Positions 1 through 6,504 of a stretch of DNA of 11,326 bases are shown one piece after another. Below the pieces are notes generated by a model. The model was not told the origin of the DNA, did not search any database, and saw only the letters and a program-made list of their open reading frames with translations. Position 1 is the first letter of the stretch. Each line of letters begins with the position of its first letter. The translations under genes were made by a program, and so were the position numbers. The stretch spans positions 1 to 11,326 of the forward strand of contig JAEEYY010000252.1 in NCBI GenBank assembly GCA_016288355.1. Direction: 5' to 3'. This stretch comes from Synergistes sp. (GTDB taxonomy: Bacteria > Synergistota > Synergistia > Synergistales > Synergistaceae).

Positions 1-251
1 CATCTGGCGGATTCAAGTTCGCGCAGCTTCTCTTCCCCCTGCGGAGATATGGAACGACCGAGGTTGCTCTCCTTGACAAGGAGTCCCGTGTACTCCATCT
101 CGCGCAGCAGGCGTCCGACGGAAGCCTCCGCTATAGAATAGCCGCGCGTCTTCAGGCGTCTCTGGACGGAACCGGCGCCTGCCGCCTTTCCCTCTTCCTT
201 AATATAAGAAAGCACTTCGTATATAAGCTCGTCTTCTCTGCTGGTATTCAT
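1..251 (-). CDS. winged-helix transcriptional regulator, N-terminal part (runs off left edge)
   Basis: A continuous reading frame of 83 codons starts at ATG 251-249 and is open to the window edge, so only the N-terminus is seen. GGGAG lies about 8 bases upstream of the ATG and supports this start. The peptide begins MNTSREDELIYEVLSYIKEE and continues with a helix-turn-helix pattern (SVQRRLKTRGYSIAEASVGR) and a wing-like stretch (LVKESNLGRSISPQGEEKL). This resembles the winged-helix domain found at the N-terminus of NrpR-type regulators and of RNase R (HTH_12 type). That assignment is from pattern memory and the effector domain lies outside the window. The gene is separated from the comB-like gene by about 145 bp of AT-rich DNA with palindromes, so it is probably transcribed separately and may regulate itself. 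Confidence 0.7.
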   Translation of the reverse strand, partial: MNTSREDELIYEVLSYIKEEGKAAGAGSVQRRLKTRGYSIAEASVGRLLREMEYTGLLVKESNLGRSISPQGEEKLRELESAR

Positions 252-279
252 CCGTAACACTCCCGCAGAATTCAGTGCG

Positions 280-313
280 ATTATAATGCATTAATATTTG
301 CAAATCTATTATA
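280..313 (-). promoter_or_regulatory. AT-rich promoter region with two 10-bp palindromes upstream of the winged-helix gene
   Basis: Two minus-strand TATAAT hexamers occur at 280-285 and 308-313. Between or beside them are two perfect 10-bp palindromes: TAATGCATTA at 284-293 and ATTTGCAAAT at 296-305. No good -35 box could be placed at the right distance for either -10. Palindromes overlapping the -10 and spacer, just upstream of a DNA-binding protein gene, are typical of autoregulation. That role is inferred. The rest of 314-396 holds only a short GAAGA/TCTTC inverted repeat and a 5-bp stem at 342-356 without a T-run; I see no gene there. Confidence 0.4.
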
Positions 314-396
314 CACACATCTGCATAAGCCGCGCAGGATACAGAACGGGATTCTGCAGAGTGCTTCGAGCAGGGAAATCCGAAGACAAAAAAACG

Positions 397-1137
397 CTAT
401 CTTCCGACTATTACAGTTAAGCCCTCCATCTCTTTCAGCAGCGGGACAGAAGAACTTTCGTCGGTCTCGGTGCAGAAAAAGACGTCGTTGTCAAAGCCGA
501 GCCCCGACAATATCCGTCCGTGCGCCGATTCCCGGCATACCGCGGCAAGATCCGGTCCCATGTGATGCCATAATGCAAGGGCCGCCATGGCGCCGTCGGT
601 AAGCTCCATCTCTGACGCGCCGTTTGCAGGGGCAAGGGCCAGCAGCTTTTCGATCAGCATGCCGGCGCAGACGGTATCCTCAAGAGAGAACTCTCCGTTG
701 CGTCCGGCGCATATGATGCCTGTCCTTGTGCCGGAACAGAGCGCGTCCCAGCATACGGCTTCCGCGTTTCGCGCACAGCCGGCGGTGACGCGGGGACATC
801 CTTCGGCGGCGCGCATCAGCGCGCCTGTCCCGTTCGACGTCGTGATTACGGCTTTTTCCGGGGCGCCCTTCTGCATCAGCTCGAGCGGCGAATTGCCGAA
901 GTCAAATCCGGGAGCGGGAAGCCCGCCGCGTTCTCCCATTATCATCCATTCTTTTCCCAGACGTTCCTTCGCTGCGAATGCCTCTTCGACCTCCCGCACC
1001 GGAACAAGAAGGGTGCCGCCGCAGTCGAAGAATGTCGTTATCTGGGTGGAGGCGCGCAGCAGGTCGACTACGATGCGCACGTCATGCTCCTTTAAAGCTT
1101 CGCAGGGAAGAAATGCAGCGTCAAAAATATATTTCAA
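397..1137 (-). CDS. comB: ComB-like 2-phosphosulfolactate phosphatase
   Basis: The 246-residue protein shows the conserved blocks of the ComB family (EC 3.1.3.71, Mg-dependent hydrolysis of 2-phosphosulfolactate to sulfolactate): VDLLRAST at 24-31, GERGGLPAPGFDFGNSP at 68-84, TTSNGT at 99-104, CAGRNGEFSLED at 143-154, and a C-terminal DNDVFFCTETD stretch. Length is normal for the family. The start is TTG (1137-1135), supported by AGGAG 8 bases upstream; no better ATG is nearby. It begins 15 bp after the stop of the YitT-family gene on the same strand, so the two are probably co-transcribed. In methanogens this step belongs to coenzyme M synthesis. Many bacteria without coenzyme M carry the family, where the substrate may be sulfolactate phosphate or something else. 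No other com gene is visible, so the family call is firm and the substrate is not. Confidence 0.9.
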   Translation of the reverse strand: MKYIFDAAFLPCEALKEHDVRIVVDLLRASTQITTFFDCGGTLLVPVREVEEAFAAKERLGKEWMIMGERGGLPAPGFDFGNSPLELMQKGAPEKAVITTSNGTGALMRAAEGCPRVTAGCARNAEAVCWDALCSGTRTGIICAGRNGEFSLEDTVCAGMLIEKLLALAPANGASEMELTDGAMAALALWHHMGPDLAAVCRESAHGRILSGLGFDNDVFFCTETDESSSVPLLKEMEGLTVIVGR

Positions 1138-1152
1138 GCCGTCGTCTCCTTT

Positions 1153-2058
1153 TTAAATGCTGCGCCAGCGTTTGAAGCCCTTGCCAAGAACTTCGTCGGC
1201 CGCGCATACGGCCATGAAGGATCCGGAATAATTTTTGGCCAGATACCTTTTCAGCTCCATAGTCTGTCTCTGGTTCATCAGGCACATTATCGTAAATCCC
1301 TGTCTGTGCGTGAAGCCGCCCTCGCTGGCAAGCATCGTGCAGCCGCGGCCGAGCTTCCCGTTTATGAATTCGGAGACTTCCTCCGTGTGCGGAGTGACGA
1401 CAAAAACAAGTTTCCGCCGGTCGAATGAGGCAAGCACGCCGTCTATCGTCATCCCGCATATATAGCAGGATACAAGACCGTACAGTACGTTTTCGAGTCC
1501 GACGATGCCGGTGGATACCGCAAGTATCGCCATATTGAAATAGAGGCTGAAACGTCCGGCGTCAATGCCGTAGCGCGCCTTCAGCATCATGATTATTACG
1601 TCTATGCCGCCCGCGGTCACACCCTCCCGGTAGAAGAGCCCGGTGCTTATTCCCTTTACGGCGCCGCCTACGACGGCTACAAGCAGCATATCGTTTATGT
1701 AAGGATATCGGAAGAGCGCGAAGAAGTCTATCATGGCCGAGAAGATGATTGAATTTACGACAGACCAGAACACGAAGCGCTTTGAAAGAGAGCGCGAAGC
1801 CCAAAGGATAAGCGCAATGTTTATGACCAGCGACGTGACCGCGGTGCTGAAGCCCAATGTGTACCTGAGCAGAACGGCTATACCCATTACACCCTGGTCG
1901 GTGAACCTGTATGGCAGTGTAAGCGCCGTCACCCCTATGGCGTAAAAGGCGCAGGCGAGCAAAGAGATTATGAGGGTCTTCCATTCCGAGAGCAGTGTCA
2001 ACCGGGCTCTTTTCAGCAAATGATTAAGCCTGGGTTTTTCCAGCAAGCTATCCGGCAT
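1153..2058 (-). CDS. YitT-family membrane protein with C-terminal DUF2179 domain
   Basis: With the start at 2058 the protein has 301 residues. About five hydrophobic segments lie between residues 28 and 205 (for example 28-48, 72-88, 124-140, 174-190, 192-210), with the glycine-rich REGVTAGGIDVI loop at 145-155 typical of YitT. A soluble domain at about 213-293 (LVFVVTP... GRGCTMLASEGGFT... ) matches DUF2179, the usual partner domain. The function of this inner-membrane family is not established. The frame is open to an ATG at 2082, but AAAGGAGG lies inside that extension. It sits 10 bases before the ATG at 2058 and 4 bases before the one at 2064, so 2058 (MPDSLLEK) is preferred. It is the first gene of a two-gene unit with the ComB-like gene. 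Confidence 0.88.
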   Translation of the reverse strand: MPDSLLEKPRLNHLLKRARLTLLSEWKTLIISLLACAFYAIGVTALTLPYRFTDQGVMGIAVLLRYTLGFSTAVTSLVINIALILWASRSLSKRFVFWSVVNSIIFSAMIDFFALFRYPYINDMLLVAVVGGAVKGISTGLFYREGVTAGGIDVIIMMLKARYGIDAGRFSLYFNMAILAVSTGIVGLENVLYGLVSCYICGMTIDGVLASFDRRKLVFVVTPHTEEVSEFINGKLGRGCTMLASEGGFTHRQGFTIMCLMNQRQTMELKRYLAKNYSGSFMAVCAADEVLGKGFKRWRSI

Positions 2059-2170
2059 ATGCATGCATCCTCCTTTTGGCATGAAATGCTTGGCATATTA
2101 TATACCGACTATTGCTCCTGCGATATTGTGATAGAATATTACTCAGCTTGAAATTTCGGGAGGAATAGAT

Positions 2171-2605
2171 ATGGCAGGTCCGGTGCAGTTCAGCCTTGAG
2201 GAGATAATCTCCATGCTGCTCCAGCGTGTGGAGTCTCTTGCGGCCAGCGATGAAAACAGCAAAACAAAACAGAACATAATATACAGGGTCCTTTATAAAA
2301 AAGGCATACTTACAGACGACGACATCACTGCGTCGGTAAAGGAAGAGTACCGTATGCTGAAGGAGCTCGGCGTGATTCGGGATGAACCTTCCGACGAAGT
2401 CTACAGGAGCATTACCGACGGTATCCTTCAGTGGATAAAGGGAGACGTCGACGGAATAAAGAGATCGATGGCCGATTATGAGAAGAAGCTTCAGGAGTAC
2501 GCGCGCGAAGAGGCGAAAAAACCGAAGATAGAAGTAGCGGGAGCAAATGTGCTGAGCCAGCTCGACGCCGCTGCGGCAAATAAAAAAGGCAAGCTTATCA
2601 TATAA
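2171..2605 (+). CDS. conserved-looking hypothetical protein, small, soluble and helical
   Basis: An unrecognised 144-residue protein. GGAGG ends 7 bases before the ATG, a strong ribosome binding site. There is no signal peptide or membrane segment. It is rich in Lys, Glu and Asp and predicted mostly helical. Residues about 32-70 (KQNIIYRVLYKKGILTDDDI onward) could be a small helix-turn-helix-like fold, and 85-120 is a charged helix that may form a coiled coil. The tail ends GKLII. A weak candidate promoter is TTGCTC with AATATT 17 bp downstream (about 2112-2140). It is transcribed alone, opposite to its neighbours on both sides, and ends in a double terminator. Codon use looks like that of the neighbours. 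I cannot assign a function. Confidence 0.8.
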   Translation: MAGPVQFSLEEIISMLLQRVESLAASDENSKTKQNIIYRVLYKKGILTDDDITASVKEEYRMLKELGVIRDEPSDEVYRSITDGILQWIKGDVDGIKRSMADYEKKLQEYAREEAKKPKIEVAGANVLSQLDAAAANKKGKLII

Positions 2606-2624
2606 AAACATATAAGCGATCAAG

Positions 2625-2654
2625 AAAGCAGGCGGCTTGCGCCGCCTGCTTTTT
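2625..2654 (+). terminator. intrinsic terminator, 12-bp stem
   Basis: AAAGCAGGCGGC (2625-2636) pairs perfectly with GCCGCCTGCTTT (2641-2652) around a TTGC loop and runs into TTTTT. It lies 20 bp after the stop at 2605. The stem also begins with AAA on the other strand, so it may stop transcription arriving from larC as well. Confidence 0.9.
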
Positions 2655-2662
2655 ATGCTGTG

Positions 2663-2688
2663 CCCCGGCCTGTGCGCCGGGGTTTTTT
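2663..2688 (+). terminator. second intrinsic terminator in tandem
   Basis: CCCCGGC (2663-2669) pairs with GCCGGGG (2676-2682) and is followed directly by six T. It lies 10 bp downstream of the first hairpin. Two efficient terminators in a row separate the small plus-strand gene from the convergent larC end at 2707. Confidence 0.85.
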
Positions 2689-2706
2689 GCCGGGCATAAA
2701 AGAAGC

Positions 2707-3498
2707 CTATGCGCAGATATCGGCTTCTCCCAGCATCGCCCTCAGGCAGTTTGCCTGGATAAAATCCTTTTTACCCATGCCGCAGCCGATCTTTTCCACT
2801 CTCATCACAGGCATCGGGGCAAAGGCGTCCGTGAAGTGTTTAAGAAGCGCGGCTCCCGTAGGAGTGCAGAGCTCCCCGCGCACTGTGCCTCCGTATATGG
2901 GTATGCCCTTCAATATCTCTGCCGCGGCAGGCGCGGGCACCGGCAGTATCCCGTGAGCGCAGCGCACGCGTCCGCAGCCGACATGCACCGGGGATGTCAG
3001 TATCTTTTCGGGCGCGATACGGAAAAGCAGCAGGCAGACGCCGCAAATATCTGCCGCAGCGTCCATCGCGCCGACCTCGTGAAAATGAACCTTTTCGACC
3101 GGCACGCCGTGGACTTTGCTTTCGGCGGCCGCTATCAGAGAGTAGACCTTAAGCGCGTCGGCGCGTACCTTTTCAGGAAGCGCGGCTTCGGATATTATTT
3201 CGCGGATATCGGAGAGACTGCTGCCGGAATGATGATGCGCGTGAGCATGCCCGTGCCGGCCGTGTCTGTGCCCGTCAGCCCCTGCCGGCTTTTCTTCCAT
3301 GCCGTCTACCAGGACCCTTATGCCGGTCCCGGTAATGCCGCATTTTACTGCTCTGTATGCGCTTACTCTGACGCCGGGAAGTCCCGCCGCGTTGATCTCT
3401 TCAAGAAATTCCCGCCTTGAGGGGCATATCTCAAGCAGCGCCGCCATCAGCATATCCCCGGCCGCCCCCATGCCGCAGTCAAGATAAAGGGTACGCAT
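2707..3498 (-). CDS. larC: LarC, nickel insertion protein for the nickel-pincer cofactor; short form lacking the C-terminal domain
   Basis: LarC (PF01969/DUF111 family) is the cyclometallase that inserts Ni into P2TMN to give the NPN cofactor. This 263-residue protein starts at ATG 3498, just 2 bp after the larB stop; an upstream extension of the frame to 3675 overlaps larB and is rejected. Visible: MRTLYLDCGMGAAGDMLMAA at the N-terminus, a histidine-rich loop at 77-90 (HRHGRHGHAHAHHH) suited to holding nickel, HFHEVGAMDAAADI at 138-151, and GELCTPTGAALL at 208-219. It ends at NCLRAMLGEADICA, the point where full-length LarC (about 400 residues) continues into the LarC2 domain, in which CTP binding was seen structurally. 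Only about 100 bp, with terminators and no coding, remain before the convergent gene. The protein is therefore LarC1 only in this window. Confidence 0.92.
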   Translation of the reverse strand: MRTLYLDCGMGAAGDMLMAALLEICPSRREFLEEINAAGLPGVRVSAYRAVKCGITGTGIRVLVDGMEEKPAGADGHRHGRHGHAHAHHHSGSSLSDIREIISEAALPEKVRADALKVYSLIAAAESKVHGVPVEKVHFHEVGAMDAAADICGVCLLLFRIAPEKILTSPVHVGCGRVRCAHGILPVPAPAAAEILKGIPIYGGTVRGELCTPTGAALLKHFTDAFAPMPVMRVEKIGCGMGKKDFIQANCLRAMLGEADICA

Positions 3499-3500
3499 TT

Positions 3501-4256
3501 TTATCTCACCCCTATATGATTTATCATGCTCGCGCTGTAAGCCGCGCCGAAGCCGTTGTCTATATTGACTACGGTCACGCCGGAGGCGCAGGAATTGAGC
3601 ATTGAAAGCAGCGCCGATAAGCCGCCGAAGGACGCGCCGTAGCCTACGCTTGTCGGTACGGCGATCACCGGGCATTCCGCAAGCCCCCCTATAACGCTTG
3701 CAAGGGCGCCCTCCATGCCCGCTATCGCGATTATCACGCTTGCCGTCATTATATCGTCGGTGTGGGCAAGAAGGCGGTGGAGCCCGGATACGCCGACGTC
3801 ATAAAGGCGCGTAACCTCGTTGCCCAGAGCACGCGCAGTGACCGCCGCCTCTTCGGCGACCGGCATGTCGCTCGTGCCGCCGGAGGCGATCACGATCCTG
3901 CCTCTGCCGTCTGCCGCCGGCATTTCTCCGGCAACGCCGGCGCGCGCGGTATCGTTATATAAAAGAGGCACGCGCGAGCCTACAAATTCAGCGGCGGCGG
4001 CGCTCATACGTGTTATCAGCACGGTCTTCTGCCCCGATGCGAGCATTTCCGACGCTATTTCCGCTATCTGCTCCTTTGTCTTTGAAGCTCCGTAAATGAT
4101 CTCAGGCACGCCGCAGCGCAGCGCACGGTGCCCGTCTATCTTGGCAAATCCGATATCGCGGAAGGGCGCGCCCTTAAGCAGCAGCAGCGCCTCATTTACC
4201 GACAACGTTCCTTCTGCGACTTTTTCAAGCAGATCTTTCGTCTCGTTTTTGTTCAT
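3501..4256 (-). CDS. larB: LarB, NaAD carboxylase/hydrolase (P2CMN synthase)
   Basis: LarB makes the first NPN precursor: it carboxylates the pyridinium ring of nicotinic acid adenine dinucleotide and releases AMP, giving pyridinium-3,5-biscarboxylic acid mononucleotide. The 251-residue length is typical. The C-terminal half is the PurE-like domain: IVIASGGTSDMPVAEEAA at 121-138, IAGMEGALASVIGGL at 178-192, PTSVGYGASFGGLSALLSML at 201-220 and VNIDNGFGA at 230-238. The first 50 residues form the family's N-terminal region with the RCGVPEIIYG motif at 47-56. The ATG follows the larE stop by 2 bp, and GAGG within the larE end serves as its ribosome binding site. Translational coupling on both sides is likely. 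Confidence 0.95.
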   Translation of the reverse strand: MNKNETKDLLEKVAEGTLSVNEALLLLKGAPFRDIGFAKIDGHRALRCGVPEIIYGASKTKEQIAEIASEMLASGQKTVLITRMSAAAAEFVGSRVPLLYNDTARAGVAGEMPAADGRGRIVIASGGTSDMPVAEEAAVTARALGNEVTRLYDVGVSGLHRLLAHTDDIMTASVIIAIAGMEGALASVIGGLAECPVIAVPTSVGYGASFGGLSALLSMLNSCASGVTVVNIDNGFGAAYSASMINHIGVR

Positions 4257-4258
4257 CC

Positions 4259-5002
4259 TTACCTCGTTTCAGTGTCTATTAAGACAACGGGGAAATATTT
4301 TTTCAGTGCCGCGGCTATCGCGGCGCGTTTTTCTGCGGCGGACGCGAACTGGGCTCCCGGGAATTGAAGGCGCGCGGCTCCGTGGAAGAAACGTACGCGG
4401 AAGTCCGAAAAACCGAAAGCGGCAAGCTCTTTCTCCGCTGCCTCAACGCGGCGCAGATCGTCGTATTCTATCCTCGTGCCTGAGGGGATCCGCGTCGCAA
4501 GGCAGGCGTAAGCGGGTTTGTCCCACGTGAAAAGCCCCGCCTCTTTCGAACGGGCGCGGACCTCGTCCTTGGTTATGCCGCAGAGGCGCAGCGGTGAAAC
4601 GACGCCCATCTCGGCAAGGACCCTCATCCCCGGACGATCTTCAGCGTCGTCCGATGCGTTCGTCCCGTCTATGACCGTTGTGAAGCCGTCGGAGGCGGCG
4701 CGGGAGATGATATTTGAGAAAATGGCTTTTTTACAGTAGTAGCAGCGGTCAGGCGGATTGGAAACGATCTGCCCGTCATTCAGCACGTCCTGCTCTATCA
4801 CGGCCAGCTCTGCGTGAAGCTCGTCGGCCAGACGCCGGGCGTCTTCAAGCTCGAAGGCGGGCTGGAAGGGCGTTTTTACATAGTAGGCGCGCACCCTGGC
4901 CCCGTATCTGCCGGCCGCGTAAAGCAGATATCCGGAGTCTGTTCCCCCCGAAAAGGCCAGCGCCGCGCGCTGGTTTTTCAGGAAAAAATCGCTTAATTCC
5001 AT
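4259..5002 (-). CDS. larE: LarE, PP-loop sulfur transferase for the nickel-pincer cofactor
   Basis: LarE activates the two carboxylates of P2CMN by adenylation and converts them to thiocarboxylates (P2TMN). The start chosen is ATG 5002 (MELSDFFLKN), preceded by AGGGGTG at good spacing; the open extension to 5077 runs into cbiO. It has 247 residues. The PP-loop SGGTDS at 18-23 binds ATP. C87-x-x-C90 (RCYYCKKAIF) and C167 (AYACLATRIPSG) are the visible cysteines near the active site, with C141 elsewhere. Lactobacillus LarE has a single sacrificial cysteine, whereas a three-cysteine pattern is known from LarE forms that bind a [4Fe-4S] cluster. This protein fits the second type by inspection. 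It follows cbiO by 10 bp and precedes larB by 2 bp. Confidence 0.95.
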   Translation of the reverse strand: MELSDFFLKNQRAALAFSGGTDSGYLLYAAGRYGARVRAYYVKTPFQPAFELEDARRLADELHAELAVIEQDVLNDGQIVSNPPDRCYYCKKAIFSNIISRAASDGFTTVIDGTNASDDAEDRPGMRVLAEMGVVSPLRLCGITKDEVRARSKEAGLFTWDKPAYACLATRIPSGTRIEYDDLRRVEAAEKELAAFGFSDFRVRFFHGAARLQFPGAQFASAAEKRAAIAAALKKYFPVVLIDTETR

Positions 5003-5012
5003 AATATCACCC

Positions 5013-5705
5013 CTACAGGCCGCTTTCTTCCAGCAGTTTTTCATTATGCAGTATATCACGTGCCGCACCGTCGGCAAATACGCGCCCCCTCTTCAGCACT
5101 ATGGCGCGCGAGGCGACAGCCTCGGCAAAGGCCAGGTCATGCGTTGCGATAAGCTTAGTCTGCGGGAGCCCGTTCAGTATTTTTATAAGAGAGCGCCGCG
5201 CGCGCGGGTCAAGAAACGCCGTAGGTTCGTCGAAGAGCAGGACGGAAGGCTCCATGGCGATCACCGCCGCCAGCGCTGCGAGCCGCTTTTCCCCGCCGGA
5301 GAGCTTAAGGGCGGTCCTTTTTTTGAGATAATCAATGCCCAAAAGGCTCATGGCGGCTCTGACGCGCTCTTCTGTCTCTTCAGCGGATAGTCCGGCGCTG
5401 CGGGGGGCGAAGGCCACGTCGTCATATATAGTGGCGGAGAAGAGCTGGTCGTCCGGGTTCTGGAAAAGGACTCCGGTCTTTCTGCGTATCTCCGCAAGGT
5501 TCTGTTTTTCAAGCAGCAGCCCGGCGGTGCGGACCGTTCCGGCTGAGGGCAGGACTCCGACAGCGGCCATGATCAGGGTGCTCTTCCCGGCGCCGTTGGC
5601 TCCGATGAGCGCGGCGCTTTCCCCGTCACGGAGGCTGAAAGAAACGCCGTCGAGCGCCTTTGTCCCGTCAGGATATACAGCGGACAGTTCCTCTAAAACA
5701 AACAT
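5013..5705 (-). CDS. cbiO: CbiO/NikO, ATPase of the nickel/cobalt ECF transporter
   Basis: ABC-type ATPase of 230 residues that powers the ECF importer with CbiQ and CbiMN. Walker A GANGAGKST at 35-43, Q-loop FQNPDDQLF at 81-89 (the EcfA-type form), signature LSGGEKR at 135-141, Walker B VLLFDE at 155-160 and the switch histidine at 189 are all present, so it should be active. Start ATG 5705 overlaps the last 13 bases of cbiQ, with GGGAAGG in cbiQ as its ribosome binding site. The open frame upstream to 5768 lies wholly inside cbiQ and is rejected. It is somewhat shorter than many CbiO proteins (about 270) because the C-terminal region is reduced. Metal choice cannot be read from the ATPase. 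The lar genes behind it point to nickel. Confidence 0.95.
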   Translation of the reverse strand: MFVLEELSAVYPDGTKALDGVSFSLRDGESAALIGANGAGKSTLIMAAVGVLPSAGTVRTAGLLLEKQNLAEIRRKTGVLFQNPDDQLFSATIYDDVAFAPRSAGLSAEETEERVRAAMSLLGIDYLKKRTALKLSGGEKRLAALAAVIAMEPSVLLFDEPTAFLDPRARRSLIKILNGLPQTKLIATHDLAFAEAVASRAIVLKRGRVFADGAARDILHNEKLLEESGL

Positions 5706-6490
5706 GTCATAAGCCTTCCCAGCGCCAGCGGTATGTTCACGGCGCGGAAAAAGAGCGCCGAGCCGCATACCGCCGCCAAAAAAATAAAGTCCTTACGCCG
5801 CAGCGGGCTTTTGCCGCCGATCCTTCCGCACAGGCCTCCGCGGCACTTTACCGCCCAGCTGATCCGTTCCGCGCGTGAAAGCGAGCGCAGAAGAAGCTGT
5901 CCGGCGAAAGAGCCCATATCGCCCATTTTCAGACTTCCTCCCCGCAGCGCGTATGCCGTGCGCATGGAAAGGGCTTCCTCTGCTATTGTGCCGGCATACC
6001 GGCAGGTCATTTCGAAAAGGAAGACAAGGCTCTCAGGGACGTGCAGGCAGCGCAGCGCGCGCGTTATCTCGTGCATCGGCGTCGTTGCTATGAGTATGAG
6101 AACAGAGAAGACGCAGATGAAAGAGCGCAGCAGGATAGAAAAAAATATCAGCCACCCTCCGGAAATATCTCTTCCCATCAGTGAAAAGAGCGGCGTTCTG
6201 TCAAAGAATAATGAGGAGACCGCGGCGAAAAAGCAAAATGGCAGCGCTGCCGCGCTCCTCTTCAGTATCAGGCGCGGAGGTATGCCGGCCGCCGCCGAAG
6301 CAGCGGCCGTGCAGGCCAGGAAAGGGATCAGCGCCGAAAGCTCATATCTCCCGAATGAGAGCAGCACCGCGATATAAAAGAGGCTCCCGGCGATCTTGGC
6401 GCGTGCGTCTATGGAATGTATCGCGGAAGTTCCTCCGGAAAGCTCTTCGAGCGAATAAATATCGCTGAGCGCGGCGCGCAGGTCGGACAT
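5693..6490 (-). CDS. cbiQ: CbiQ/NikQ, membrane coupling protein of the nickel/cobalt ECF transporter
   Basis: The 265-residue EcfT-type protein has several hydrophobic segments (about 33-48, 50-68, 78-95, 110-135, 238-255). It carries two coupling motifs of the Ala-x-x-Arg-Gly type that dock on the ATPase: YALRGG at about 181-186 and AVKCRGG at about 214-220. It links the substrate-binding CbiMN to CbiO. The start ATG 6490 has AAGG 6 bases upstream and lies 14 bp after the cbiM stop, so the genes are co-transcribed. The N-terminal DIYSLEELSGGTSAIHSID with an early HSIDARAK block is usual for the family. Confidence 0.93.
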   Translation of the reverse strand: MSDLRAALSDIYSLEELSGGTSAIHSIDARAKIAGSLFYIAVLLSFGRYELSALIPFLACTAAASAAAGIPPRLILKRSAAALPFCFFAAVSSLFFDRTPLFSLMGRDISGGWLIFFSILLRSFICVFSVLILIATTPMHEITRALRCLHVPESLVFLFEMTCRYAGTIAEEALSMRTAYALRGGSLKMGDMGSFAGQLLLRSLSRAERISWAVKCRGGLCGRIGGKSPLRRKDFIFLAAVCGSALFFRAVNIPLALGRLMTCLF

Positions 6491-6504
6491 TTAAGCCTTG
6501 TACG

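Noticed and set aside
342..356. CAGAA/TTCTG hairpin as a terminator for the comB-like gene
   Set aside because: The stem has only 5 pairs and no T-run on either strand.
2606..2706. A larC2 frame reached by ribosomal frameshifting as in lactobacilli
   Set aside because: Only about 100 bp remain before the convergent gene, filled by two terminator hairpins. There is a TAAAAAG run but no downstream coding to shift into.
2836..3420. Long plus-strand open frame opposite larC (194 codons)
   Set aside because: Shadow of a GC-rich gene on the other strand; no ribosome binding site and no recognisable protein. The same applies to the frames at 587-1156, 5335-5712 and 5733-6377.
3499..3675. 59-residue upstream extension of larC
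   Set aside because: It lies wholly inside larB and is Arg-rich without family similarity; MRTLYLDCGMG is the normal LarC start.
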